From positions 1 to 45,649 of the forward strand of contig NZ_SLXD01000021.1 of assembly GCF_004340905.1 (NCBI RefSeq): a DNA stretch of 45,649 nt, written 5' to 3'. The position numbers were made by a program, and so were the translations under genes. Below are positions 14,074 through 23,297 of this stretch, piece by piece. This stretch comes from Rubrivivax gelatinosus (GTDB lineage: Bacteria; Pseudomonadota; Gammaproteobacteria; Burkholderiales; Burkholderiaceae_C). Numbering within the stretch: the stretch's first letter is position 1; every line of letters starts with the position of its first letter. Under the pieces are notes generated by a model. The model did no database searches and had not been told where the DNA came from. It saw nothing but the letters and a program-made list of their open reading frames with translations.

Positions 14074-15903
14074 ATGCGCCGGCTGTGCGCCGGCTGGCTG
14101 GCCTGCCTCTCGCTCTGCGGCTGCGCCGCCGTGAACCGGGAGCCGCCAGCGGCCGCCACCGACGGCGCCGCGCCCCCCGAGACGGCCGCCTCGGCCCCGG
14201 TGCTGACGCTGCGCGTCGAGGCCCCGGACACGGTGCGCGAGCTGCTCGAACGCCAGCTCGACCTGGCCCGCCTGCCGGCGCTGGCCAACGGCCGCACGCT
14301 GCCGCCCCGCGAGCTCGACCGCCTCGTCGCCGCGGCGCCCGACCAGGTGCGTTCGCTGGTCGAGACCGAAGGCTTCTTCACGCCCGAGATCGTGGTGCAG
14401 CAGTTCGCCGGCGAGCCGCCGGTCGTCGAGCTGCGTGTCGACCCCGGCCGGCGCGCCCGGGTGCGGGCGCTGAAGATCGAGATCCAGGGGCCGCTGGCCG
14501 AGGCCCGGCAGCGCGGCGACGCCGACGCGGTCGACGGCGACGCGGCGCTGCGCGAAGGCTGGTCGCTCGAGCCCGGCGAGCCCTTCCGCAACGCCGAGTG
14601 GGCCGCGGCCAAGGCCGCGGCGATCGCCCGCCTGCGCGCGCTGGGTTACGCCCGCGCCGACTGGACCTCGACGCTGGCGCGCGTGGACGCCACCGCGCAC
14701 CGCGTGGACCTGGAGCTGGTGGCCGACAGCGGGCCGCTGTTTCGCACCGGCACGCTGCGCATCCGCGGGCTGAAGATGCACGACGAGGCCACGGTGCGCA
14801 ACATCGCCGACTTCGACCCCGGCACGCCGGCCACCGAGAAGCTGCTGCTCGACGTGCAGGAGAGGCTGCAGCGCTCGGGCCTGTTCACCACCGCCTCGGT
14901 GCAGCTCGACGCGCGCGCCGCCGATCCCGAACGCGCGACGATCACCATCCGCCTGGCCGAGCGCGAGCGCCAGGAGGCGACCTTCGGTCTGGGCATCAGC
15001 GCCGAGGTCGGCCCGCGCGGCACCGTGGAGCACGTGCACCGGCGTGTCTTCGGCCAGGCGCTGACGGCGCGCAACGCCTTCGAGCTCGGCCGCGTGCGGC
15101 GCTCGTGGACCGGCGAACTCAGCACCCACACGCTGCCGGGGCTGTACCGCAACTTGGTCGGCGGAGCGGCGGAGCGCATCGAGTCCTCCACCGACGTGGT
15201 CTCGTCGCTGCGGCTGCGGCTGGGCCGTGCCCAGGAGACGCCGCGCATCGACCGCCTGGTCTACGTCGAGGCCGAACGCTCGCTGCGTGAACTCGACGAC
15301 GGCACGAGCACCGACTCCGACGCGCTCAGCCTGCACTACCAGGGCATCTGGCGGCGCGTCGACAACATGCTGCTGCCCACCGAGGGCTGGGTGTTCTCGG
15401 GCCAGGTCGGCGGCGGCCGCGCGCGCTCCGACCCGGGCGGCACCGGGCCCTTCGTGCGCGCCTACGGCCGCCTGGCCGCCTACCGCCCGTTCGGACGCTG
15501 GTACGGCTCGCTGCGGGTCGAAGCCGGCGAGGTCTTCGCACGCGACGACGTCACGCCGCCGGACTCGCTGCTCTTTCGCGCCGGCGGCGACAGCTCGGTG
15601 CGCGGCTACGAGTACCGATCGCTGGCGCCGACCGAGGACGACATCGTCTACGGCGGCAAGGTGCTCGCCACGGCCAGCGTCGAGATCGCGCGCCCGATCC
15701 TGGCGCGCATGCCGCAGCTCTGGGGCGCGGTCTTCGTCGATGCGGGCCGTGCCGCCGAGCGCTGGCAGGACTACGAGCCGGCGCTGGGCTACGGCGTCGG
15801 CCTGCGCTACCGCAGCCCGATCGGGCCGCTCAGCATCGACGTCGCGCGCGGCCAGGAGACCGGCAACGTGCGCCTGCACCTGAGCGTCGGCGTGACCTTC
15901 TGA
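14074..15903 (+). CDS. tamA: TamA, outer membrane Omp85-family translocation and assembly protein
   Basis: This 609-residue Omp85 protein partners with TamB to move lipids or fold outer membrane proteins and autotransporters. The ATG at 14074 gives the signal sequence MRRLCAGWLACLSLCGC; the SLCGC could be a lipobox, unusual for TamA. An in-frame ATG at 13993 gives a longer, poorer N-terminus. Three POTRA domains span roughly residues 50-300. The C-terminal 16-strand barrel ends in the expected beta signal, with a terminal Phe (RLHLSVGVTF). The Omp85 hallmark loop with a (V/I)RGY-type motif is seen as SSVRGYEY, and SIGPLSIDVA-like strands (RSPIGPLSIDVA) are present. tamB starts 3 nt after the stop. 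Confidence 0.93.
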   Translation: MRRLCAGWLACLSLCGCAAVNREPPAAATDGAAPPETAASAPVLTLRVEAPDTVRELLERQLDLARLPALANGRTLPPRELDRLVAAAPDQVRSLVETEGFFTPEIVVQQFAGEPPVVELRVDPGRRARVRALKIEIQGPLAEARQRGDADAVDGDAALREGWSLEPGEPFRNAEWAAAKAAAIARLRALGYARADWTSTLARVDATAHRVDLELVADSGPLFRTGTLRIRGLKMHDEATVRNIADFDPGTPATEKLLLDVQERLQRSGLFTTASVQLDARAADPERATITIRLAERERQEATFGLGISAEVGPRGTVEHVHRRVFGQALTARNAFELGRVRRSWTGELSTHTLPGLYRNLVGGAAERIESSTDVVSSLRLRLGRAQETPRIDRLVYVEAERSLRELDDGTSTDSDALSLHYQGIWRRVDNMLLPTEGWVFSGQVGGGRARSDPGGTGPFVRAYGRLAAYRPFGRWYGSLRVEAGEVFARDDVTPPDSLLFRAGGDSSVRGYEYRSLAPTEDDIVYGGKVLATASVEIARPILARMPQLWGAVFVDAGRAAERWQDYEPALGYGVGLRYRSPIGPLSIDVARGQETGNVRLHLSVGVTF

Positions 15904-15906
15904 TCC

Positions 15907-18900
15907 ATGGACACGAGCCCCTCCCCCGCCACGCCGCCGCGCCGCCCGCGCCGCCTCGCCTGGGCCCTGGCCGCCGCCGTGGCGGTGCTTCTGGCCGCTG
16001 GCGCGGCGCTCGCCTGGATCTGGAGCACCGAGGCCGGCTGGCGCTGGCTGCTGGCGCGTGTGCCCGGCCTGGAGATCACCGAACCGCAGGGCCGCCCGGT
16101 GGGCGCCGCGTTCTCGGCACGTTCGCTGCGCTGGCAAGGCGCCGACGGCGCACGGCTGCAGATCGACGAACTCGCCTGGCGCGGGCTGGACTGGCGCTGG
16201 CGTCCGCACCCGGGTGCCTGGGTCGGCATCGTGCTCGACGCGCCGACGGCCCGGCGTGTCGAGTGGACGCCGGGCACGCCGGCCACGACGCCGCAGACGC
16301 CGCCGCGGCGCATGCCGCCCGAAGACCTGCGCCTGCCGATGGCGCTGGAGATCCGCGCGCTGGCCGTCGACACCGTCCAGATCGGCGATGCGCCGGCGCT
16401 GCGCGCCCTGCGCGCGGACCTGGCGCTGGGCGCCGACGGCGGAGCGCTGCACCGCCTGGGCCGGCTCGAGCTCGCCTGGCCCGGCGGCCAAGCCCGCGCG
16501 AGCGGCGAGGTGCAGACCGACGGCGAACGCCGGGTGCAGCTGCAGCTGCAGGCCGCCGCCGAGGACGGCGCCGCCCAGCCCTGGCGCGCGACGCTGGGCG
16601 CCTCGGGCAACGTCGCCCGGCTGCAGCTCGACGCCACGCTGCGCGGCGACGGCGACGTGCGCCTGGACGCCCAGGCACGTGTCGCGCCGTTCGCGCCCTG
16701 GCCGCTGGAGTCGCTGCAGGCGACGACACGCGCGCTGGACCTGGCGCAGATCGCCGCGGTGCTGCCGACGACGCGGCTGGAGGGGCGTGTCGTCGTCGAC
16801 AGCCAGGGCAGCGACGTGCCGGCCCGGGCCGACATCGAGCTGCGCAACACCCTGCCCGGCGCCTGGGACGCCGGCCGGCTGCCGCTGGAGGCGCTGGTGG
16901 CACGGGTCGCCGGCCGCATCGACACGCCGCGCAGCCTCGAGCTGCAGGCATTCGACGCCCGCCTGACCGGAGATCGTCCGGCGGGCCGGCTGCAGGGCAG
17001 CGGGCGCTGGGCCGGCGACACGCTGACGCTGGCGCTGGCGCTCGAAGGCCTGCGGCCGGCCGAACTCGACCGCCGCCTGCCGCCGATGAGCGCGGGCGGG
17101 CCGCTGACGCTGGAGCTGCGGGGCCTGCCGCTGCCGGGCTCGGGCGTCGCATCCGGCGCGCTCGACGCCCGCGCCGGCGCCGACCTCTCGGGCCGCCTGG
17201 ACGCCGCCAGCGGCAGGCCGGTGCGGCTGGAGCTCGCCGCGCGCCTGCGCCGTGCGGCCGACGGCAGCCTCGACGCCGGCCTCGAACGCTTCAGCCTCGC
17301 CGCCGGCGAAGCCCGGCTGGAGGCCGGCGCGACGCTGACACGCGACGCCGCCGCCGCGTGGCGATTGCGCAGCGAAGGCCAGCTGCGGCGCTTCGACCCA
17401 TCGGCCTGGTGGCGAGGCGCCGACGGCTCGCCGTGGCGACGCGGCCCGCATGCGCTTAGCGGCGACTGGAACGCCGATCTGTCGCTGCCGCAGGCCGCCT
17501 TCGATCGACCGCTGCCCGAGCTGCTGGCCGCGCTGGCCGGCAGCGCGCGCACCGAGCTGCGCGACAGCGTGCTCGCCGGCGTGCCGCTGCAGGCGGGCGC
17601 GACGCTGAAGGCCGCTGCCGGCAGCACCCGCCTCGACGCCGAGCTGGCCGCCGGCGGCAACCGCGCGACGCTGGCCTGGCGCGGCGCGGCCCGCGACAGC
17701 GTGCGTCTGATCGTCGACGGCCCCGCGCCCGGGGCGCTGGCGCCGCTGGCGGCACTGCTGCCGGGCGCCACCGCTTGGTGGCCGTCGGCCGGCACGCTGA
17801 CGCTGGACGCCCGCGCCGAAGGCCGCTGGCCGTCGCTGCGCAGCGAAGGCACGCTCGGCGCCGCCGGGCTGCGGTCGGCCTCGTTCTCGCTGCAGCGTGC
17901 CGATGCACGCTGGACCTTCGCCACCGACGGCCGCGACGCGCCGCTCCAAATCGCGCTGCAGGCCCAGGGCCTGGCACGCGGCGAACAGCGCCTGGACCGC
18001 GTGGACGCCACGGTCGACGGCACGCTGGGCAGCCATCGCCTCGTGCTGCAGGCGCAGACACCACTGAGACCGCCGGCCTGGACCGACACCGCCGCGTCGC
18101 CCGCCACCGGCCCGAGCACGCTGGTGCTGCGCGCCGGCGGCGCCTGGGTGCCGGCACGCGCCGGCGGCGGCGCCTGGCGCGCCAAGGTCAGCGAACTGCT
18201 GGCCGGCGCGCCCGGTGCCACGCCCTGGGTGCAGGCCCGCGAGCTGGAGTTCGGCGCCGACTTCGCCCCCGGCGGCGCGCCGCGCCAGGCCCGCCTGGCG
18301 CCGGGCCGGCTGCTGCTGCTGGGCACGGCACTGCGCTGGAACGAGGCTTCCTGGCAGGCGCCGCCCCGCGAGGGCGCGCCGGCGCGCCTGCACCTGGCCG
18401 CGCAGCTCGAGCCGCTGGCGCTCGCGCCCTGGCTGCAGCGCGCCCAGCCCGACGCCGGCTGGAGCGGCGACCTGAAGATCGCCGGCCGCATCGAGCTGCG
18501 GCGTACCGAGCGTTTCGACGCCGACGCCGTGTTCGAACGCACCGAAGGCGACTTGAGCGTCGTGCGTGGCAACCTGCCGATCGCCTTCGGCTTCACCGGC
18601 CTGCGCTTCGCGCTGTCGGCCCACGACGGCCGCTGGGAGACGACGCAGGCCGTGGTCGGCACGCAGATCGGCGTGATGGCCGGCTCGCAGACCGTGCGCA
18701 CCGACCCGGCACTGGCCTGGCCCGCGCCGCAGGCGCCGGCCGAGGGTGTCGTCGAGATGCGCATTCCCGACATCGACGTCTGGAGCGCCTGGCTGCCGGC
18801 CGGCTGGCGCCTGGGCGGCTCGCTGTTCACCACGGCGCAGGTCGGCGGCACGGCCGCAGCACCGCAGTTCGGCGGCCGCATCGAAGGCTCGCAGCTGGAG

Positions 18901-20028
18901 CTGGGCAACCTGCTGCAGGGCGTGGACCTGGACCAGGGCTCGCTGCTCGTCACGCTGCGCGGTGACGAGCTGCGTCTGGAACGGCTGCGTTTTCGCGGTG
19001 GCGACGGCACGCTGGCCATCGACGGCACGGCACGCCTGGGCGCCCAGCCCGCAGCGGACCTGGCGCTGGTGGCCGAACGTTTCGAGGCGCTGACACGCGT
19101 GGACCGGCGCGTCGCGGTCAGCGGCCGGGCGACGGTGGGGCTGCGTGCCGAGTCGCTGGTGGTGGACGGCAAGTTCGCCGTCGACCGCGGCCGCATCGAC
19201 ATCTCGCAGAGCGAGGCACCGTCACTGGACGCCGACGTCGTCGTCGAGAACCGTCCGCCGACGCCGGGCCGGCGGCCGGTGGCGGCGTCGAGCGCACGCG
19301 AACCGTCTGCGCTGATGAAGAACAGCCGCGTGGCGCTGGAGCTGGCGCTGGGCAACGACCTGCGGCTCAAGGGCCGCGGCATCGACACCGGGCTGACCGG
19401 CACGCTGCGCGTGTCCACCCCCGAAGGCCGGCTGGCGATCAACGGCCTGGTGCGCACCGTCGGCGGGCGCTACCAGGCCTATGGCCAGAACCTGGTCATC
19501 GAACGGGGCCTGGTGCGCTTCAGCGGCGAGGTCGCGGCGCCGCGCCTGGACATCCTCGCGGTGCGGCCAGACCTGGACGTGCGGGTGGGCGTCACGATCC
19601 AGGGCAGCACCGCCGACCCGCGCGTGCGCCTGTACAGCGAGCCCGACATGAGCGAACTGGACAAGCTCTCCTGGCTGGTCACCGGGCGCGCCTCCGAAGG
19701 CCTGGGGCGCGCCGACACGGCGATCCTGCAGCAGGCCGCGCTGGCGCTGCTGGCCGGCGAAGGCGGCGGGCCGTCGACCGGGCTGCTGCAGCGTCTGGGG
19801 CTGGACGAGCTGTCGGTCTCGCAGAGCGGCGAAGGCGACGCCCGCGACACCGTCGTGACCATCGGCAAGCAGCTCAGCGACCGGCTCTACGTCGGCTACG
19901 AACGCGGCGTCAACGCGACCGCCGGCTCCTGGCAGCTGATCTACCGCGTCGCACGGCGCTTCACGGTGCGTGCGCAGACGGGCGACGAAAGCGCCTTCGA
20001 CGTCATCTGGAGCTGGCGCTGGAACTGA
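15907..20028 (+). CDS. tamB: TamB, inner membrane-anchored AsmA-like transport bridge
   Basis: This 1373-residue protein has one N-terminal transmembrane helix (LAWALAAAVAVLLAAGAALAW) after a short Pro/Arg-rich cytoplasmic tail. A very long periplasmic repeat region of beta strands then forms the lipid-conducting groove of the AsmA-like family. The C-terminal DUF490/TamB domain is clear, with GTLRVSTPEGRLAINGLVRTVGG, GRYQAYGQNLVIERGLVRFSG, NPRLDILAVRPD-like segments and the closing ISKQLSDRLYVGYERG-like strand (TIGKQLSDRLYVGYERGVNA). The position 3 nt after tamA, and the C-terminal interaction domain, fit a TamA-TamB complex spanning the envelope. Length is in the usual range. Confidence 0.95.
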   Translation: MDTSPSPATPPRRPRRLAWALAAAVAVLLAAGAALAWIWSTEAGWRWLLARVPGLEITEPQGRPVGAAFSARSLRWQGADGARLQIDELAWRGLDWRWRPHPGAWVGIVLDAPTARRVEWTPGTPATTPQTPPRRMPPEDLRLPMALEIRALAVDTVQIGDAPALRALRADLALGADGGALHRLGRLELAWPGGQARASGEVQTDGERRVQLQLQAAAEDGAAQPWRATLGASGNVARLQLDATLRGDGDVRLDAQARVAPFAPWPLESLQATTRALDLAQIAAVLPTTRLEGRVVVDSQGSDVPARADIELRNTLPGAWDAGRLPLEALVARVAGRIDTPRSLELQAFDARLTGDRPAGRLQGSGRWAGDTLTLALALEGLRPAELDRRLPPMSAGGPLTLELRGLPLPGSGVASGALDARAGADLSGRLDAASGRPVRLELAARLRRAADGSLDAGLERFSLAAGEARLEAGATLTRDAAAAWRLRSEGQLRRFDPSAWWRGADGSPWRRGPHALSGDWNADLSLPQAAFDRPLPELLAALAGSARTELRDSVLAGVPLQAGATLKAAAGSTRLDAELAAGGNRATLAWRGAARDSVRLIVDGPAPGALAPLAALLPGATAWWPSAGTLTLDARAEGRWPSLRSEGTLGAAGLRSASFSLQRADARWTFATDGRDAPLQIALQAQGLARGEQRLDRVDATVDGTLGSHRLVLQAQTPLRPPAWTDTAASPATGPSTLVLRAGGAWVPARAGGGAWRAKVSELLAGAPGATPWVQARELEFGADFAPGGAPRQARLAPGRLLLLGTALRWNEASWQAPPREGAPARLHLAAQLEPLALAPWLQRAQPDAGWSGDLKIAGRIELRRTERFDADAVFERTEGDLSVVRGNLPIAFGFTGLRFALSAHDGRWETTQAVVGTQIGVMAGSQTVRTDPALAWPAPQAPAEGVVEMRIPDIDVWSAWLPAGWRLGGSLFTTAQVGGTAAAPQFGGRIEGSQLELGNLLQGVDLDQGSLLVTLRGDELRLERLRFRGGDGTLAIDGTARLGAQPAADLALVAERFEALTRVDRRVAVSGRATVGLRAESLVVDGKFAVDRGRIDISQSEAPSLDADVVVENRPPTPGRRPVAASSAREPSALMKNSRVALELALGNDLRLKGRGIDTGLTGTLRVSTPEGRLAINGLVRTVGGRYQAYGQNLVIERGLVRFSGEVAAPRLDILAVRPDLDVRVGVTIQGSTADPRVRLYSEPDMSELDKLSWLVTGRASEGLGRADTAILQQAALALLAGEGGGPSTGLLQRLGLDELSVSQSGEGDARDTVVTIGKQLSDRLYVGYERGVNATAGSWQLIYRVARRFTVRAQTGDESAFDVIWSWRWN

Positions 20029-20175
20029 GCGGGCGGCCTCGAGGCTTCTCGCCCCGAACGGCACACGATGTCCTCCTTCAGAGGGAATTGACAGCCCCAG
20101 TGACGGGGAACACAACGACCTGCGGCCGCGGGACTGCGGCCGTGTCGCCCGTTTCCCCTTCACAAGGAGCTTCCC

Positions 20176-20526
20176 ATGAAGACCCGTCTCCAACCTGCGC
20201 TGGTTCTCGCGGCATTGGCCTTCGGCGCCCCGGCGTTCGCGGATTCCTTGTCGATCACCTCGGTGACCGAGTTGCAGTCGCCCGGCGGCACCAGCATCAC
20301 CTCGACCAGCGCGACCGGCTTCAACCCCGGACGCGACAAGATCGTGCTGCGTGTCGTCGGCAAGACCTGCACCTTCAACAGCTCCGGCAATCCGTGGGGC
20401 GCCGGCGCCGGGGCGGGCTGCAACTACAGCCTGACGGTCAACCAGTCCAGCGGTGAACTATCCAACCCGGGCTCCAATGCCAACGGCTGCACCCCTGCCG
20501 ACCAGATGATCGCCGCCTGCCGCTGA
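20176..20526 (+). CDS. Small secreted protein, unknown function
   Basis: This 116-residue protein has an ideal ribosome binding site (AAGGAG) 7 nt before its ATG. The signal peptide is MKTRLQPALVLAALAFGAPAFA with cleavage after AFA. The mature part is Ser/Gly/Asn-rich and predicted beta, with four cysteines in GKTCTFNSS, GAGCNYS, NGCTPADQ and IAACR at the C-terminus, which could form two disulfides. No family was recognised. A possible -35 TTGACA lies at 20088-20093, and a hairpin with perfect 7-bp arms (CGGCCGC/GCGGCCG) sits between it and the gene. It is a separate gene between tamB and the iron operon. Confidence 0.7.
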   Translation: MKTRLQPALVLAALAFGAPAFADSLSITSVTELQSPGGTSITSTSATGFNPGRDKIVLRVVGKTCTFNSSGNPWGAGAGAGCNYSLTVNQSSGELSNPGSNANGCTPADQMIAACR

Positions 20527-20782
20527 CACCGGCCCTGGGCCGTTCGGCTCGGCTGCAGGCCGAACCGCATCGGCCCCCTGGGGCAGCGGCCGTCTCCGCA
20601 CGGCCCCGTCGCCCCCCTGGCCGGCCCGCCCGGCGCGGCCCGCCAGCCTCCGGGCACCGGCTCGCCCCCCCTGCCCGCCGCCATCACCCAGCGCTGTCGG
20701 GGCGTCTGCCCGACACATCCTTGACTTGAGCCAAACGGCTCGTGTTGACAGCCCGTCGCGATCATTCCACGATCGAAATGCT

Positions 20783-20801
20783 TTTGCGACTCACTCGTAT
20801 C
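20783..20801 (+). promoter_or_regulatory. Possible Fur box upstream of ftrA
   Basis: TTTGCGACTCACTCGTATC at 20783-20801 resembles betaproteobacterial Fur sites of the type TGCGAATnATTCnnATT, with several mismatches. It lies 25 nt before the start codon of the P19-like gene. Bordetella ftrABCD is known to be iron-repressed through Fur, so a Fur site is expected here. The match alone is moderate. Confidence 0.35.
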
Positions 20802-20825
20802 TACAACACGAACCGAGGATTTTCG

Positions 20826-21383
20826 ATGAAACCCAGCCACTGGGGCGCCGCCCTGGCCGTCGCCGCCGCCTGCTTCACCACCTCCGCCTACGCGCTCGAA
20901 TATCCGATCGGCACGCCGCAGAACCTGGCCGGCATGGAGATCGCCGCGGTCTACCTGCAGCCGATCGACATGGAGCCCGAGGGCCACATGCGCAAGGCGT
21001 CGGAGTCGGACGTGCACATCGAGGCCGACATCCACGCGCTGTCGAACAACCCCAACGGCTACCCCGAAGGCTTCTGGGTGCCGTTCCTTCACATCAAGTA
21101 CGAGATCACCAAGGTCGGCGGCTCGGGCGCACCGATCACCGGCGACATGATGGCCATGGTGGCCAGCGACGGCCCGCACTACGGCGACAACGTCAAGCTG
21201 CAGGGCCCGGGCAAGTACAAGGTCAAGTACACGATCTACCCGCCCAACGCGAAGGAGAACCCGCTGTCGCCCCATTACGGCCGCCACACCGACCGCGAGA
21301 CCGGCGTGCGCCCGTGGTTCAAGACCTTCAGCGTCGAATGGGACTTCACCTACGCCGGCATCGGCAAGAAGGGCGGGTACTGA
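20826..21383 (+). CDS. ftrA: FtrA, P19/Tp34-type periplasmic ferrous iron-binding protein
   Basis: This 185-residue periplasmic protein is the P19/FetP type (Pfam Tp34). It binds copper and iron and hands iron to the FTR1 permease. Signal peptide MKPSHWGAALAVAAACFTTSAYA is cleaved before LEYPIG. The mature sequence shows the family signatures YPIGTPQNLAGMEIAAVYLQ, MEPEGHMRKASESDVHIEADIHA with the conserved Met/His/Glu metal ligands, GYPEGFWVPFLHIKYEI and the C-terminal RPWFKTFSVEWDFTYAG. The start is supported by GAGGATTTTCG upstream. It is the first gene of an operon that matches Bordetella ftrABCD, with a porin gene 3 nt downstream. Confidence 0.9.
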   Translation: MKPSHWGAALAVAAACFTTSAYALEYPIGTPQNLAGMEIAAVYLQPIDMEPEGHMRKASESDVHIEADIHALSNNPNGYPEGFWVPFLHIKYEITKVGGSGAPITGDMMAMVASDGPHYGDNVKLQGPGKYKVKYTIYPPNAKENPLSPHYGRHTDRETGVRPWFKTFSVEWDFTYAGIGKKGGY

Positions 21384-21386
21384 ACC

Positions 21387-22922
21387 ATGTCCAGCCTGCC
21401 CCCGAGACACGGGTTCGCGTTGCGCAACGCCCGGCTCGTTGCCGCACTGACGCTGGCCGGCCTGGCCGGCGGTGCCCAGGCAGCCGGCAGCGAGATCGAG
21501 CAGCTCAAGGCCCAGCTGCGTGAACTGGCCACACGCTTCGGCCAGCTCGAGCAGCGCAACCAGGAGCTCGAGAAGAAGGTCACCGAACTCTCCGCCACCG
21601 CGCCCAAGGCCGCCCCGATCGAGGCCCGCGTCAAGGCGCTGGAGGAAGCCCAGACCGCCACCGACAAGGCGCTGCTGAGCGAACGCCTGAGCGAGAACGA
21701 GCCCGAGCTCGTCACGCGCCTGAAGGCGGTCGAGACGCAGACGCTGTCGATGCAGAAGCAGACGCGCCAGATCGAGGCCCTGGAGGGCATCACGGTCGAA
21801 GGCGGCCTGGTCGCCGTGGCACAGCAGGTCAACGGCGCCGGCACGGAGTCGGGCGATCGCGAGTCGCGCCTGAACTACCGCGGCGACATCGCCGTCACGC
21901 TGCCCGGCGGCGAGATCGGACAGGCCGAGGGCACGATCTACGCCCAGCTGCGTTTCGGCCAGGGCGACGGCGTCGGCCTGCGCCCGACCTACACGAGCAC
22001 GACCAACTCCTCGACCTTCCAGGTCGCCGGCGTCAACGACCCCGACTCCTCCTTCGCGGTGCTCGCGCAGGCCTGGTACCAGCTGAACGTGCCGCTGCCC
22101 TTCGACGGCTACAAGGCGTACTCGCGCCAGCGCCTGGAGTTCACGGTCGGCAAGATCGACCCCTTCGTGTTCTTCGACCAGAACGCCGCCGCCGACGACG
22201 AGACCGCGCTCTTCCTGAACAACGCCTTCGTCCACAACCCGATGCTCGACTCGGGCGGCGACGCCGGTGTCGACGCCTACGGCTTCACGCCGGGCGTGCG
22301 CGCGGCCTACGTCAACGAGCAGGACAAGGCCGGCATCTGGAGCGCCTCGCTGGCGGTGTTCGGCTCGGGGCCGGCGACCAACTTCTCGGGGTCGCTGGGC
22401 AAGCCCTTCGTCATCGGCCAGCTGGAGTACTCGACGCGCTTCTTCGACGGCCTGCCCGGCAACTACCGCGTCTACGGCTGGCGCAACGGCCGCGCAAGCG
22501 ACCTGGACGGCAACGAGGACGCGCACACCGGCTGGGGCCTGTCGGTCGACCAGCGCGTGACCGACGACCTGACGCTGTTCGGCCGCTACGGCCACCGCCG
22601 CTCGGGCACGGCCGCCTTCGGCCGCGCGCTGACGCTGGGCGCCGAGCTCTCCGGCAACGTCTGGGGCCGCGCCGCCGACGGCCTGGGCCTGGCCGCCGGC
22701 CTGCTGCGCACCAGCGACGACTACCGTCGCGCCAGTGCCGACGGCACGGTGTTCGGCTATGCCGCCAGCGGCAGCGAACGGGTCGCGGAGATCTACTACC
22801 GCTACCACGTCAACGATCAGATCGCGCTGACGCCGGACTTCCAGTGGATCTCGCGTCCGGGCGGCGACGACGGCGCCGGCGACGTCAAGGCCTTCGGCCT
22901 GCGCGCCACGCTCGGGTTCTGA
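21387..22922 (+). CDS. OprB-like outer membrane porin within the ftr operon
   Basis: This 511-residue protein starts 3 nt after the ftrA stop. A signal peptide (to about residue 33, GGAQA-AG) is followed by a coiled-coil region of about 80 residues with heptad-like Leu/Glu/Gln (IEQLKAQLRELATRFGQLEQ and onwards). A beta-barrel domain then extends to a C-terminal Phe (KAFGLRATLGF). Motifs GWGLSVDQRVTDDLTLFGRYG and VGKIDPFVFFDQNAAADDE resemble the carbohydrate-selective OprB/COG3659 porin family. N-terminal coiled coils in such porins often trimerise. Placement between ftrA and ftrB suggests it lets ferrous iron or a small chelate cross the outer membrane. That role is inferred from context. It is not a component of the described Bordetella FtrABCD system. 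Confidence 0.85.
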   Translation: MSSLPPRHGFALRNARLVAALTLAGLAGGAQAAGSEIEQLKAQLRELATRFGQLEQRNQELEKKVTELSATAPKAAPIEARVKALEEAQTATDKALLSERLSENEPELVTRLKAVETQTLSMQKQTRQIEALEGITVEGGLVAVAQQVNGAGTESGDRESRLNYRGDIAVTLPGGEIGQAEGTIYAQLRFGQGDGVGLRPTYTSTTNSSTFQVAGVNDPDSSFAVLAQAWYQLNVPLPFDGYKAYSRQRLEFTVGKIDPFVFFDQNAAADDETALFLNNAFVHNPMLDSGGDAGVDAYGFTPGVRAAYVNEQDKAGIWSASLAVFGSGPATNFSGSLGKPFVIGQLEYSTRFFDGLPGNYRVYGWRNGRASDLDGNEDAHTGWGLSVDQRVTDDLTLFGRYGHRRSGTAAFGRALTLGAELSGNVWGRAADGLGLAAGLLRTSDDYRRASADGTVFGYAASGSERVAEIYYRYHVNDQIALTPDFQWISRPGGDDGAGDVKAFGLRATLGF

Positions 22923-22927
22923 TCGCC

Positions 22928-23269
22928 GTGGCCGCCCGCGTCTCGCGCCGTGCGGCCCTGGCCGCGGTGCTCGCCCTCGGGGCGGGTGCCGCGGCCGCCC
23001 AGGGCCTGGCCACCTACCCCGTCGTCATCAAGAACGGCCGCATCGATCCGGCGCGCCTGGAAGTGCCGGCGGGCGTGAAGATCAAGCTGACGATCCGCAA
23101 TGAAGGCCCCGGCCCGTCGGAGTTCGAGAACCTGGACCTGCGGGTCGAGAAGGTGCTCGGCCCCGGCGCCAACTCCTTCGTCGTCATCCACCCGCTGCGC
23201 CCCGGCAGCTACCACTTCATCGACGAGTTCCACCTGGACCAGCCAGGCATGACCATCGTCGCGAAATGA
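22928..23269 (+). CDS. ftrB: FtrB, periplasmic cupredoxin-like protein
   Basis: This 113-residue protein begins with a GTG at 22928, 5 nt after the porin stop. Its signal peptide (AARVSRRAALAAVLALGAGAAAA) starts with a double-Arg stretch but lacks a full Tat consensus. The mature domain matches the cupredoxin-1/EfeO-like fold, with YPVVIKNGRIDPARLEVPAGVKIKLTIRNEGP and the late SYHFIDEFH segment. In the Bordetella model FtrB oxidises ferrous iron before or during passage through FtrC. Copper ligands are not certain from sequence; a His is present in SYHFIDEFH and an Asn-Glu pair precedes it. Confidence 0.85.
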   Translation: MAARVSRRAALAAVLALGAGAAAAQGLATYPVVIKNGRIDPARLEVPAGVKIKLTIRNEGPGPSEFENLDLRVEKVLGPGANSFVVIHPLRPGSYHFIDEFHLDQPGMTIVAK

Positions 23270-23278
23270 CGCTCCAGC

Positions 23279-23297
23279 AGGAGCGAGAATCGTTCTC
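23279..23297 (+). promoter_or_regulatory. Fur-like palindrome just before ftrC
   Basis: AGGAG (23279-23283) is followed by GAGAATCGTTCTC at 23285-23297, an inverted repeat of GAGAA/TTCTC around TCG. It ends directly at the ATG of ftrC (23298). The core GCGAGAATCGTTCTCAT is close to betaproteobacterial Fur boxes. It could add a second iron-responsive point inside the operon, or act on translation through the hairpin between the Shine-Dalgarno sequence and start codon. The palindrome is seen; its role is inferred. Confidence 0.45.

Noticed and set aside
12919..18624. 1901-codon minus-strand open frame
   Set aside because: Only the last 308 codons (MscS) are real; the upstream part is antisense to tamA and tamB.
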